DNA of 64,000 bases, from positions 5,952,001 to 6,016,000 of the forward strand of contig OZ316896.1 in the NCBI GenBank assembly GCA_973895155.1, given 5' to 3'. A program made the position numbers and the translations under genes. This document shows positions 45,546 to 56,551 of this stretch, one piece after another. The notes under the pieces were generated by a model that searched no databases, had not been told where the DNA came from, and saw nothing but the letters and a program-made list of their open reading frames with translations. Source of the DNA: Marsupella aquatica. Lineage: Eukaryota; Marchantiophyta. Numbering within the stretch: the first letter of the stretch is position 1; each line of letters opens with the position of its first letter.

Positions 45546-47205
45546 TACCATCTACAATAAAGAAACTCCTTGTACTCCTTCATCCTTTGTCAAGGCATCT
45601 TATTATCATCATTTGTATTCGTATGCCTATGTTCTTTGATATCTAATGCTAATGGTCTCTTTTCCATGATCGAACGGTATTAAAAAACTTGCAAAAGATC
45701 TAATGGTTCTGGATGATTCCCGCCCAAACACATTTTGTAATGGGACAAAGGACAAAAAATGGTGGTATTAGATATTATAGTTGTAGATAGTGTATTCAAA
45801 GCTTAGAAAAAATAATTACTCCTTGTCACCTATTTATCAAAACATTTTAACCAAAGATCTCATATTTTCTCTACAAAGATTGTTCATGGCATATCACGTA
45901 GGAATGAGAATATTTGTTTTCGCTCCCTAGAATATAAATGTTGATCAAGTCTACCGACTACTCCACTCCACAGGATTTTATTGAGTCTTGCAATCTATCG
46001 CACACATTCTCTTGGTCCCTGGTCTATGGGTGAACGCTATCACCAATGTTCTCCCTCAGGCCTTTGTCTACACAATCAACCCACCATACATAAATTATCA
46101 AATTGGAGTAATAGTGAGATTTAGTAGCCACAAAAATACACTAGGGAAGGAAATATCAAACTATCACCAAAAAATAAACCACACAAAGTTTTAACCCATA
46201 ATAATTGGTTATATATAGTAATTATTCTTTAATTTTGATTCTTAATTCTTAATATAATCAAAAGATAGATAGAGTCAGTAGAGATTTTACAAAATTGAAC
46301 GTTGAAACTGTAAATATTTCTTTGATTATTGATAATATTATTCTAGAAGTTTTGTTAGATCTTAAATATATATTTAAAAAAATTGTGGATCTATCAAGTA
46401 CTAGCCCAGTGTACGACGTGTGTTGCACAAAAGATGTCGAGTCAACAAAAGATGTCACTTAGGTGATACATAAATGTCAAATGAGAAAAAGATGTTGTGA
46501 TAAACATATATCGAGGTGATAAAAAGATGTCGAGTGATAAAACACCACACCATTGCAAGAGACTATTAAACTATGACGTTCTTCTCAATGATAAGACCAT
46601 GACTCATCCCATGCACATGTAGTTGACACAATCAAAATACATGGTTCACCTCTTTGCCACTTGATGCTACATTCACACAAACACAAAAGCTTTACTATGG
46701 AGTCTCAACAACACAAGAGTTATCTCTCTCTCCCAAGTAGCTTTGTTACAATGAGCAAGCACATATCACCCAGTGGCATACACTAGCCCTGATATATTTA
46801 AGGTCACACACAACTAACCTAACCTTAAGTAGCTAAGTCCCTAATTGTGGTTAGCCTAGTTACCATAACCTATGAGCACAAGACTACTCTAAGCAATACC
46901 TAACAAAGTCCCCTTTGACTCTAGTCTTGGGGACTACAATTTCTGTTATCCATATGAGATATTCAGAATTCTTGACAATCACCTAAAACCATAGATGTCC
47001 CCCTAAACACCATTTAAGGTTAACTAAGGGTTAACTAGAATTAAGTCAACAGCAAGAGGGTTGCGAGGGATACGTGTTTGCATCGAGTATCGACCATCAA
47101 GGTCAGGAGCCGCATGTGGACCAAGTGAGGGCAAAATTGTGTTGTGAAACAATATTTCATGAGGGTCTCAAAGTTCCATTGAATGGCCCTGAAGAACCTT
47201 CTTTC
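45546..47205. other. AT-rich intergenic left of the copia element
   Basis: No gene is recognised. A second small cluster of AAAAGATGTC repeats lies at 46425-46545, just after the phrase TACTAGCCCAGTGTACGACG (46399). A similar phrase precedes the first cluster at 45090. The stretch ends at CTTTC (47201-47205), the left target-site copy of the copia element. Confidence 0.45.
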
Positions 47206-47337
47206 TGTTGAATACTGGTCTTCTTCTCATTCATGTGGGTAATACATACATGGAGGTAGTTAGATAAGTGGTGGTTGTAGTAACTACCTATGGTTACTAT
47301 GGTCTAAGGTACGTAGACTTATCCTTGGGTTATAACA
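47206..47337 (-). repeat. Copia 3' LTR (left copy)
   Basis: 132 bases with TG...CA ends, matching the right copy apart from a few changes. It carries a 4-base insertion (ACGT in GGTACGTAGAC) relative to the other LTR. Confidence 0.93.
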
Positions 47338-47348
47338 CTCCCCCTTGG
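47338..47348 (-). other. Polypurine tract of the copia element
   Basis: On the minus strand the bases are CCAAGGGGGAG, directly before the 3' LTR. This is the position and composition of the plus-strand primer. Confidence 0.85.
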
Positions 47349-47411
47349 ATGTAGCATTTAAAGTTAAATGTTGCAGCCAGTTAAGTCTACTATAAGGGAA
47401 AGTTTAATTGT

Positions 47412-47420
47412 CTTCTAGTG
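47412..47420. repeat. MULE target-site duplication, left
   Basis: CTTCTAGTG, repeated at 57872-57880 immediately after the right MULE end. Nine bases is the typical Mutator duplication length. Confidence 0.88.
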
Positions 47421-47457
47421 GGGTAATTGTAATGTGCGAGCAAACAGTAGAATTTTT
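47421..47457 (+). repeat. MULE left terminal inverted repeat
   Basis: Begins GGGTAATTGTAAT and continues with GTGCGAGCAAACAGTAG. It pairs with 57836-57871 inverted. The core GTGCGAGCAAA recurs inverted at 47455-47465, so the left tip can form a hairpin with 11-base arms. Confidence 0.88.
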
Positions 47458-48168
47458 GCTCGCACGGGCAAGATGTCACCTTGTATTGGGGCCCAAAAAA
47501 GGTCTGGAATATTCCTCGCTAGCATGGAGACCCTGTTCGATCAATAAATATAGACGGCTACCCATGGACGATTCTAGTCCCGTGAACGCAATAGATCAAA
47601 ATGACATATCTTCAGGCCAGAAAAATCGCTAGTCTAATGATGCCAACACATTGAGCCACTCAAACGAGGTACGGTCTCCACGTAAAGGCTTCCACATGTC
47701 AAAATTCCCACCCAAGGAAGAGTAATAACGAAAAAGTATTGCGCTATTCCCGCGTGAAAAGAATCAACGTGTCATTACTGCCGAGGAAAGGAGGATTAAG
47801 GCCGTTTGGACACTAATTAAGTCACTTGCAAGTGAACGGGACACTTACCGTTCGAACCAGAGGCAAATCCAAGGTGGCGAACCGTCCACTTAAACAAATC
47901 CGCTATCCCAAAAACCACCAGTCTTCCGAATCATTCTTCCGATCACTTCCACCGCGTCCAACTTGAGATCTTTCATTCGGAATTGCTATCAGTGTTCCAA
48001 GTACTCCAGATCCAGATCAGGTTAGCGCGGGTCTATGGTTCTGAGCTATTTTAAGAGAATCACTCTTTGACAAGGCATGACATTCATCGTATTTCATCGT
48101 GAATAGTGTTTCCATTTGTTGAATGTCGTTCTCCTTAATCACTGTTTGGGTTTTGTAAGTGCAGAGAA

Positions 48169-48597
48169 ATGTCTGGTGTTCCAAGCAATCCTCCTTAGGG
48201 GAAATGGCGACTTGAGATCCGTCGTTACAACCCGGCGACAGATGGCCCGCTTGAAGATGACTCTCCTCCGAAGCAGAAACCCGATGCAGCGACTATGAAG
48301 GTCTCCGCAAGCAGTAGTGTCCCAACTGAACTTGGTCAATCTGTTGGATCGTCATCATCATTGAGGAGAACACCTACTCCTCCAAAGTTAATTCCAGCAG
48401 CGAAGTCTCCACCGAAGCCAAAGGTGGATACCACACAGCACGAGGTTGTATCGAAGAGGAAGAGGCTCACAGAAGAGGAGCAGTATTGGATTGAGAGGGA
48501 GATCTATGACTACTGGACCGAGGAACGCCTCGCCTCTTCGGATTACGATTCTGAGTCAGACACTGACTCCGATGCATGGAAGGCGTCCAGCCCCTGA
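48169..48597 (+). pseudogene. Small Pro/Ser-rich MULE ORF with an early stop
   Basis: From ATG 48169 (MSGVPSNPP) the frame meets TAG at 48196 and continues unbroken to 48597: GKWRLEIRRYNPATDGPLED, a Ser/Pro linker, then RLTEEEQYWIEREIYDYWTE and an acidic SESDTDSD tail. A splice-acceptor-like TGCAG lies just before the start. No family is recognised. It points toward the transposase gene from the left end, in the place where Mutator elements can carry an accessory gene (such as mudrB), but no sequence relation to mudrB can be claimed. Confidence 0.5.
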
Positions 48598-48771
48598 GGG
48601 GAGAGTCAGGTTGTGGATTTTCGTAGTTACAAGCGAACCACATGTCCTCATGTACTTTCAATATGTATGAGAAGTAAAGTTTGGGTGGTCCTTTCCATTC
48701 TATGTGTTGCTCTGGAATGTCATTTTGTACATTGTACGTTTATTTGGAAGTCACAGTTGGACCCTTCCCAG

Positions 48772-48789
48772 ACTAGCGATATCGCTAGT
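48772..48789. promoter_or_regulatory. Palindrome site 1 (perfect)
   Basis: ACTAGCGATATCGCTAGT, an exact 18-base palindrome in MULE intergenic DNA. It is a variant of the consensus with A/T at the outer positions. Confidence 0.8.
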
Positions 48790-48846
48790 ATCGAACTGTG
48801 TTCATCTTCGATAATCAACTCAATAGAGTATTACCACAACAACTTC

Positions 48847-48871
48847 AGGGTTTAGGGTTTAGGGTTTAGGG
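48847..48871 (+). repeat. Plant telomere-like run
   Basis: AGGG followed by three TTTAGGG units. This is the Arabidopsis-type telomere repeat, and on the other strand it gives telo-box words (AAACCCTAA). Too short to be a telomere. Confidence 0.9.
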
Positions 48872-48891
48872 TCCTAAATTCCGTTGATCAG

Positions 48892-48909
48892 ACTAGCAAT
48901 CTCGCTAGC
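48892..48909. promoter_or_regulatory. Palindrome site 2 (imperfect)
   Basis: ACTAGCAATCTCGCTAGC: the left arm has one change (CAA for CGA). It lies 120 bases after site 1 in the same spacer. Confidence 0.7.
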
Positions 48910-49020
48910 CAAAAACTGGAGTCATTTTAATGATCAAACCGTGAACTCTATAGAAACTTGTCGATAGGTTAACACGTCTGAAAGTCAAATGTTTATGTCA
49001 TGATGTAGCAGACTTCCTAA

Positions 49021-49039
49021 GACTAGAGATATCGCTAAC
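49021..49039. promoter_or_regulatory. Palindrome site 3 (degenerate)
   Basis: GACTAGAGATATCGCTAAC: the right arm is preserved and the left arm has lost the CG. A half site CCTCGCTAAC follows at about 49083. Confidence 0.6.
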
Positions 49040-49189
49040 CATAAACAACGAACTCAAACACCATAAAAGTAACCATTATGGACCTCGCTAACATTATGAT
49101 TCACTCGGTGAAAACAGATTGATATTTGTGAAATCACAAACTCGAGTAATCCATCCCACCACCCTATAATTAGCATCTCCAATAAACGA

Positions 49190-52100
49190 CTAGTCCCCTA
49201 TCTGTAACGGAATTAAACTCCTCACTTCCCCAACAGTCAGAATTGGCTGTTTGACAAGGTCGTCCTTCTCCAGGTTGAGTGAAAACTTGTTTAAATACAC
49301 CCACAACAGATGTTTACAAGACATGAATGGTTTCCCTCGTGTATGCCTCTTATAAAAGTTTTCACAAGAACACGAAGGGAAACAACAGATTTGCACCCAA
49401 TATGTGTGCGGAACTTGTGAATCAGTCTCGTGAGTGGCGATCAAGTATCTCCAACCCCATCCATTTCCGGTAGTTACCTTCTCATTTCCGACAACTCTCA
49501 TGTATTCTTGTGTAGTGGAAACGATGCGCTTGAGCAACTCTGGAGTATTGCTGAAACGCTATCGTGCACCCTTACCATTTCGGGTTTTCAACCGACGGTC
49601 CACATTAGTTAGATCAATTCGTTCAGGGAATGAGTTAACATCAATTCGTAGGTTGACCCGATTGGGGGACGGGAACTCTCCAACTTGATTTCATCCACAT
49701 AGGAGAGTCCACTGATCTGGAATCCTAATCCCAGCAGAAACTCTATCTCGGGATGGGAGAGGCAAGTCCCACGCTGAACCTTGAGCGACTCGGGTGGGGG
49801 GGGTAGTTGAGCTAGAGTTCTGCGTCCTCGGCTCTTGTGACACTTATTGTTAGGACAGAAGTACAACAACTGGCGATGTGGAGACGATAATCGCAACCCG
49901 TGAATGGCGACTCCAACAATTCCCCCTTGCGCGGACTTACATCCAATCTCCTTGATGAGATTTCTACATTCATCTCTTCCAAAAACGCTTCGGTCAATCA
50001 ACCCGTTGCAAACAGGTCCAGCACCTCTACCGCTCCGCCTGAGATGCCAGGTCCCATAAGGAACATCAACCTCTTGGATGGAAGGGATCCTTTGGGGGGC
50101 ATCCGAATGGTCATCCCCGACATCACACGAAGGTTGAGTCCCCATCTTCACGGTATCATTGACATTACGACTTGCATCATCACCATCGTCATCTGAAATA
50201 TGGATAACTCCAGAAGAACAACCTCGGACAGGTGTTGCCGAAGTTGTATTATTTACTATTTCTGGGTCCGCAGAAGTCTCCGAAACATTGATGAAGCAAA
50301 ATTCAGGATAGAGATTACGCCTTTTTAGTCCTGAAGGAGAAGCAGTTGTGCACACCTTATCATGTCTGTGGGAGTCATTCTCGTGGATTACAGCTGAAGC
50401 TTCCCCTTTCCTCTTTGTGGATGTTGTTCGGAGATCGCCATGTAATGGAACTGTTCTATAGAATTCATACTTAGCTGAAGACTCGAGCAAAAGATTTGCT
50501 GCCTTTTCGTAAGCATCCATGGATCCCATAGCATCGGCGTTCCTATATGCTAATTCAAAAATGGTCGGCCCCTGGCCTCTGTGAACACCTTCACTGTAGG
50601 CAGTAAAAACAGCAATTTGCCCCGCAGCACAATTCTGGTCCACCTCACATGCTTCAATCAATCCCACTAGTTTCTTCATTTGGCAGGATCTCATGGATGC
50701 ATGGACTGATTCTGCTCCAGTACAATTTGGCATCAAGGCTGACTCCATTGCGGTTTGCGTCTGCAAAAAAGTAGTCCCCAGTCAGACCTGATATGCTAGC
50801 GAGGTCGCTAGCAAAAACAATGACGTCAAATAGAAATGAAATTGGACACTTACAACGCGGATGAAGTTCCCCCACTGCCTCCACCTCACGACCCACCAAG
50901 ATAACCATCCTTGGAGAGACTTCAATTTCCCAGCATAGCAGTTTCCTTCCTTCCACCAACGATGGATTTCGTCAGAAACACGGTAGGCCTGAACATATGT
51001 TGGTGTTGTTCTCAGCCTTTCCCACAGTTTATAGTGCTCTCGATGGCAATCTTCCCGAATACCCTCCAATGTGTGACGACAAAGAGATTGAGCAAAGTGA
51101 AAGGCGTCACTGTGCTCCTTCTGTGGGTGTCGGACACCTCAAAAAAAAACATTCCGAATGGCGATCCATCCAGCCTCGGCATTATCGGCAATAAATCCTC
51201 CAATGAGTGGGTCATGCACATCATGATTAGAGGCAACTTCAATCATATATCTCCATGCGGTTTCAAGAGATAAGGAGTCCTCCGCACGGAGCTCACAAGT
51301 GAAGATGGTACAAAGGGACCTATAATTATGGTCGTACACATGGGCGCTGAAAGTCAGCCACCCAGTGCTTATTCTCCGCATTACATCGGAACTGACCCAT
51401 GCTCCTTCCAGCTCACCTCCACTCTTCATCTGCCTGAGAATATCGACACCAGAACCGGGGCCATTTGTACTCATTTTGAAGACATGAGCCCTATCGGTCT
51501 TGCTCCCCTGCCCAGGGAAAAGGTACCTTTGAATGTAAGGAAAATTATTCCGTGCTTGCATCTCACGAAGAGAATCCAACTCACCTTTTTTTGGGTTATC
51601 CATTTTCACGCTCCAAAATATGGCCTGGAATTTCTCAATAGTGGACACAACCTTCATCGATTCCCAAATCTCTCTCTCTTCTTCTTTTGATAGTTCTGAA
51701 GAAGACTCTGGATGCAAAAGAGAAACCAGGTTTCCTATAGACTTGTTAAGAACACGCCCTGGCGTACACACGGGATTCGCTTTATGAACACCAGAAACTA
51801 TCTCCTCCGCCTGCTTTTTTGCCAATCGAGATTTCCCCTTCCAAACAACGTGGTCATGGAAACCCATGTGAACAGCCAATCGAGACATATGTTTTGCAAC
51901 ATTTGACTCAAGAGACGGCTTAGGATAGACGTACAAAAGCTTAGCCGGACATTCATGGATGCAGAGAGGCCTCTCCTCACAGAATCCGCACACCAGCCCT
52001 CCTTCCTCCACAAGCTCACCAAGATGAAACGGCTCAGTAAATTGTCCCTTTCCTCGGAAAGAAGAGTCATTTTTTGAACCGGTGTGCTTCAACTTTCTAC

Positions 52101-52899
52101 AGACCAGATTTTGACATTCAAGTACACCGGCACATCTGACTTTTGACATAGACCAGTGATTGCGAGGTTTGAGATTAGCTAAAGTTGTTAGAAGTCTCGT
52201 CCATGGATAGCCGTCATTATCCCTATCCATGTCCTGAAGACCATATCCTCGATGAAATTGACCTTTGACCGGAGGAAGCTCAAAAACGCAGTTTCCGTTG
52301 TATGAAGTGGGCAAAGTTTGCACTTGAATCTCCTTCCAATCGTTTCCCCTGCGGAAATTTGCCAACTCGCTTGACCCAGTAATATTGAGGAAGGCATCAT
52401 ATGCACTAACACGATAAAGAACTGGCTGAGATTGAAACTCATTTTGACTCACTGCTTCAAAAATGGATTTCTCAGAAGACTTTGTCGACACAGAAGAGAG
52501 ATCCCTACCCACACTCTTAGGGGAGATGTCAATAATTTCTGGTACTGCAACTGAGGGGCGAGTCGGGGATTCTGGATCGGAAACATTGATATGTGCAATG
52601 TCATCCTTACATGAGACTAGCTCTACATCTGAACCACACTTCAGGTCCCAAGCTCTTTCTGGCAATATTCCTGAACCATTATCCGACACCTCGTGACTTC
52701 TGGATCCATCCCGAGAGTAAAGAATGAACAACTTCCAGATGAAATCATCTTTCAAAAGCCCAAACCTCGATGAGAGAAAAGACTCCTTGACAGAGATAAT
52801 AGTATTCTCCGGAACATCCAGAACAACAACATCACCCGTCTTCTTTCTCTCGATCACAACCTTCGATCCCAATGACGACATGCTGGAAGTTTTGGACAT
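49190..52899 (-). pseudogene. MURA-type MULE transposase
   Basis: Starts at ATG 52899 (MSKTSSMSSLGSKVVIERKK). Residues about 225-330 form a WRKY/GCM-like Cys/His cluster (HWSMSKVRCAGVLECQNLVC, then CGFC and HECPAKLLYVYP) for DNA binding. The catalytic region includes WVSSDVMRRISTGWL, FSAHVYDHNYRSL and GGFIADNAEAGWIAIRNVFF. A run of nine A (plus strand, about 51140) then shifts the frame; the true continuation is HFAQSLCRHTLEGIREDCHR in the frame 51069-50782. An intron (GTAAGT...CAG, about 50854-50761) containing palindrome site 4 leads to a 385-codon frame (50766-49609) with Ser/Asp-rich sequence. The C-terminal SWIM finger, CSCENFYKRHTRGKPFMSCK followed by H, lies at 49537-49190 after a frame change and a TAG. 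The domain order equals mudrA. Transcribed away from the ParB-like gene from a shared promoter region. Confidence 0.85.
50795..50812. promoter_or_regulatory. Palindrome site 4, in a transposase intron
   Basis: GCTAGCGAGGTCGCTAGC: full 8-base arms with GG in the centre. It lies inside the GTAAGT...CAG intron of the minus-strand transposase. Confidence 0.8.
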
Positions 52900-53076
52900 T
52901 ACAGTCTACAACAATCCTCAAATGTGAGATACTTTTCTCTCTTCTTTCTTCAAATACATATGAGGAAACGTGCTTGTGTAGGTGTTGGACTCAACGTATT
53001 TATTTAATAAATGCCTCTCATTCCCGTTATCTGACCGTTATTTTGTCTTATATGACACTATTTACGGAATGATAAA

Positions 53077-53094
53077 GCTAGCGATCTCGCTAGC
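53077..53094. promoter_or_regulatory. Palindrome site 5, divergent promoter
   Basis: GCTAGCGATCTCGCTAGC, with one more matching base on each side (A...T). Arms of nine bases around a central TC. Contains GATC. Confidence 0.82.
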
Positions 53095-53171
53095 TCAATG
53101 AACCAAGTAAAATTGTTCAAATCCTTACAAAACACCCTTCACGAGTTCATGTATTTAGTGATCAATTTTTG

Positions 53172-53189
53172 GCTAGCGATGTCGCTAGC
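53172..53189. promoter_or_regulatory. Palindrome site 6, divergent promoter
   Basis: GCTAGCGATGTCGCTAGC with T-rich left and A-rich right flanks (TTTTTG and AAAAA) that extend the symmetry. Confidence 0.82.
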
Positions 53190-54336
53190 AAAAATAGTTT
53201 CTCATAAGAGACCATTATGACCGTTTATATCCGTTGGAATTGGTCAACGGGTACCTATATGTCAACGGTATGGTACAGTACCGGACACCTGTCTCTTTGT
53301 CATTCGATACTTTTCTTTCAGTCATGAGTTCGGTGGTTCGTATTTCCGGAAGTACATGTATACCTGACGGTGTCTGAAAAATGATTGCGAGGAGAGTCGT
53401 ACAGAATATCTGTATCTCTTTTCACGACCGGGCGCTGCATTCAGGTGAAAGCAACAGACGAGGGTATGATTCTGTCTTTGATTGGAAGATTGATTCTCGG
53501 GTTTCTTTATGTTCGCAAAGCGTGTCACCCTCGACCTTGACCTGTTCATACCCTTATCACTTCACGGACCCCCTGATGGAGCCATTGTCTTCACCAGAGA
53601 GCTTGTCATCAATAGGATCTTTCAAGTCAGTCGAGTCAAGCCAAAGGGAGACAAGGTCTACAGTGAACAAGAAGGCACTCCAGGCGGGATTGAAAACACC
53701 GAGGAGGCCCAAGATGGTGAACCAAGTAGATGTTGTGAATCCAACGTTTCAACCTGGAGCTTCAGAACCCTATTCTGTTGTCATCAATCGCCATCTTTTC
53801 CCTTTTGGAAATGACGAATTTGGATTCCCGCTCGCTCCTCCGAGGATTCCCCTTTGCAGAATGCGAAACATGCAGATCGTTCGGTCCTTGCAAACAAACT
53901 CGATTGTGATCGAGACACTCAAGAATGAATTCCGGACGCAGGGATACATCGAAGATGCTCCTTGATTTTACGTCCAAATGACCGGCGAAGATGGCCTTGT
54001 CCAGATGTGCGAGGATGTGATTCGGGAGTCATGGGATGACATGTGGATTCTTCAAAATGAAGAATTCGAGAGGGAATGTGATTCTCACGAAGCTTTCAAA
54101 ATTTTGAAAGATAAAATGTTCTGTGTTTTCGATGGAAATCATCGTCTGTACTCATGGATGCAGCTTGCGGACGAGAATCCCCATGATGTCAAATATCATC
54201 CTCGAGTTGTTTGCCGAATTTTCAAGGGTGACAAGAACTCATTCGTGCAGATTGAGTCGGCAATGCATGCGCTGAATAGTTTTGTTTCTTTTCCTTCAAG
54301 CTGTGAACTCTATATAAAATTCTTTCATTTCCTCTT

Positions 54337-54354
54337 GTTAGCGATCTCGCTGAC
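54337..54354. promoter_or_regulatory. Palindrome site 7, in an intron of the ParB-like gene
   Basis: GTTAGCGATCTCGCTGAC: the inner arms AGCGA/TCGCT are intact and the outer bases are imperfect. Located 16 bases before the CAG acceptor. Confidence 0.7.
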
Positions 54355-56533
54355 CTGTTTCTTTTGTTCAGGTTGACTCAATGTCACGTTGAGAATTCTT
54401 GGGTCCTTGAAGCAGAGAGAGTCCACAAGGTGCTCAGTAATGACCTTTCTGTATACAAAGATATCATCGATGCAGACAACTACAAACTTTTCCAGCAGAA
54501 GATGGCAAATATCAGGAAACTGGCTTGGTATTCGAAGAACATGACACTCGATGCCTGCACGTACATTCTGTCTGCTGCTAATATTGCAGCGCAGACGGAA
54601 GATTTGAAGAAGAAGTTTCAGTTGAAAGAAGCGCAAGGAGAACCTCTTTCAAAAGCTGCACAAGACATGGCAGTCAAAGACATGATGAAGGAGCAACTGG
54701 CAGATTGGAATGTGAAGGTGCCAAAGATTGGACCTCTCCTGAATCCTGAGTTTGGTGACTTTTTCCAGAAGTGTGTTGAGATGCACAACTACTGCAAACA
54801 TGAGAGGAAGGAGGCCCAACGAACAGACGATAAAGGAAGGGGTAATGTGTCACGTGGTCTCGATCGTGCGAGGCTATTTACGGGTGTCTCATCGTTGACT
54901 CCGCAGCTCAGATGTGTACTCCTCGAGGCACAATGCAGACCTGAACTTCGCAAGAAGTACTTCCACCTTGGTCAATTCTCGGACAGCGAAACAAAACTTT
55001 GGCTTCACCGATGGGCTGTATGGGAGCAGGTTTAGTCAATTTGTTCTTCGCTCATGTCTGAGATTATTTCAGAGATGATCCCAACTGTTCTAGATGCAAG
55101 GATCCTTACCTCGTCTGAGAAGACAAAGCCATCGCTGATCCTTGACATAGAGGAGGACTTTGAAGATTTCCAAACGAGAGTGAAATCTCATTTTTTCAAA
55201 CAGATTTGGCCACCAAAGTCGGGTGAGAAGATTGACATCTCACTTTTTCGGAGGAGGGCGAAGAGATATACGTATCGTTTTTTTGTGGATAGAGAAGTTG
55301 CTGACAAAACATATTGGTGGTCCTATCCTGCTTGCTTCTCGCCTTGGATAGCAGGAGTGAAAGAGGATCCAACCTCTGTTAAATATGGAGAGTACTCGAT
55401 GTACCCATGTGAGGGAGTGGAGGCTCCAAGGAAGATGAGTGAGTGGGAAGTCCTTCACTGTCCATGGTATTTAGAATCAGACAAATGGGCAGTGACATTT
55501 GACACAGCAGAGAAGGCAGCTTTTCATATGATAAATCGAGGCTTGATACCAGAGTCGTACATTACAGAGTCCAAATTAGCTCTTGCAGAAGCCGAGGCTG
55601 GTGGATGTGAGGCAATGGAGAAAGTTGTTCTTGGTGTAGCTACCATTGTCGACCGGAGTAGATCGAGGAGACCTCGGAAGGTGCCGGTGAAGGACACGTC
55701 CAAAGATGGATCAGTCTTGTCTGGGAAGCAAAGTAAGTCTTTTTCTCCTCTTTTTTTCATACCTCATTCGGAGTAATTTTGTCTCAGTCACCTGTCTGAC
55801 ATTAACATGTTTTTCAGAGAAGAGAAAGGCTGCAGCCTCTGGCAGTTTGAAGAGTGGGGCGGATGATGGAGAAGAACCCAAGTCTCCTGATGTTGAGGTC
55901 ACAACAAAATCTGCTGTGGACCTAGGTTCAATCAAGCGTTTAAAGAGGAAGCGCAATGTCCAAATTCTCTCCGACTCGGATGAGGAGGAAGCATGCGTTG
56001 CGCAAGGAGTAGCACGAATGTGTGGTCTTAAGAAGGACGGTGAGAGGCATTTCTTGGCGAACAGCAATCTCACGGAAACTGCAAACTCAATTAGCCAGAG
56101 GAAAGTAAGACCTCCCTGGATGGGCGATGCGGATCAATGGTTGTCTGGAATGAGCAAATCGATCGAACACCCAAACGCCGTGATGATCAACGGAAAACAT
56201 TACGCTGGAATTGGTGCTCACTTGGGTTTCATATTCTTTCCCACGGGTCATCGAACAAGCGTCACAGACCGTGAGGTCCCGAAGTGGAATGTTTGGAGTG
56301 AGAAATTACCATATTATTTCTTTGGAGTCATGCGTCCGATGCTTGCCGATGATGGTTATGTCGCAGTTCTTCACAGCTCTGACTATAACCATATGAGGCA
56401 AAAAAAAATTGCCGTCGAGCAGAAAAACAAATTTAAACATGTCCGGCAGTATTCGGTTTTGCTTTCATCTCCTTTGTATCAGGCAGATATGGACATCGAG
56501 GTAAGATATCCTCCATATTTTTGTGCAATTTTT

Positions 56534-56551
56534 GCTAGCGAGCTCGCTAAC
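56534..56551. promoter_or_regulatory. Palindrome site 8, in the last-but-one intron of the ParB-like gene
   Basis: GCTAGCGAGCTCGCTAAC within intron 56501-56592; one mismatch in the outer right arm. Confidence 0.78.

Larger units (their letters stand above)
48598..49189. other. MULE intergenic region with palindromes and telomere-like run
   Basis: Lies between the convergent ends of the small ORF and the transposase. It holds three palindrome copies (48772, 48892, 49021), a half site (about 49083) and the telomere-like run at 48847-48871. No coding frame. Confidence 0.7.
52900..53380. promoter_or_regulatory. Divergent promoter region of the MULE
   Basis: 481 bases separate the start codons of the minus-strand transposase and the plus-strand ParB-like gene. 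Two of the best palindromes (53077-53094 and 53172-53189) lie in its middle, 95 bases apart. Both genes could be controlled together by a protein that binds them. No clear TATA box can be chosen with confidence. Confidence 0.6.
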
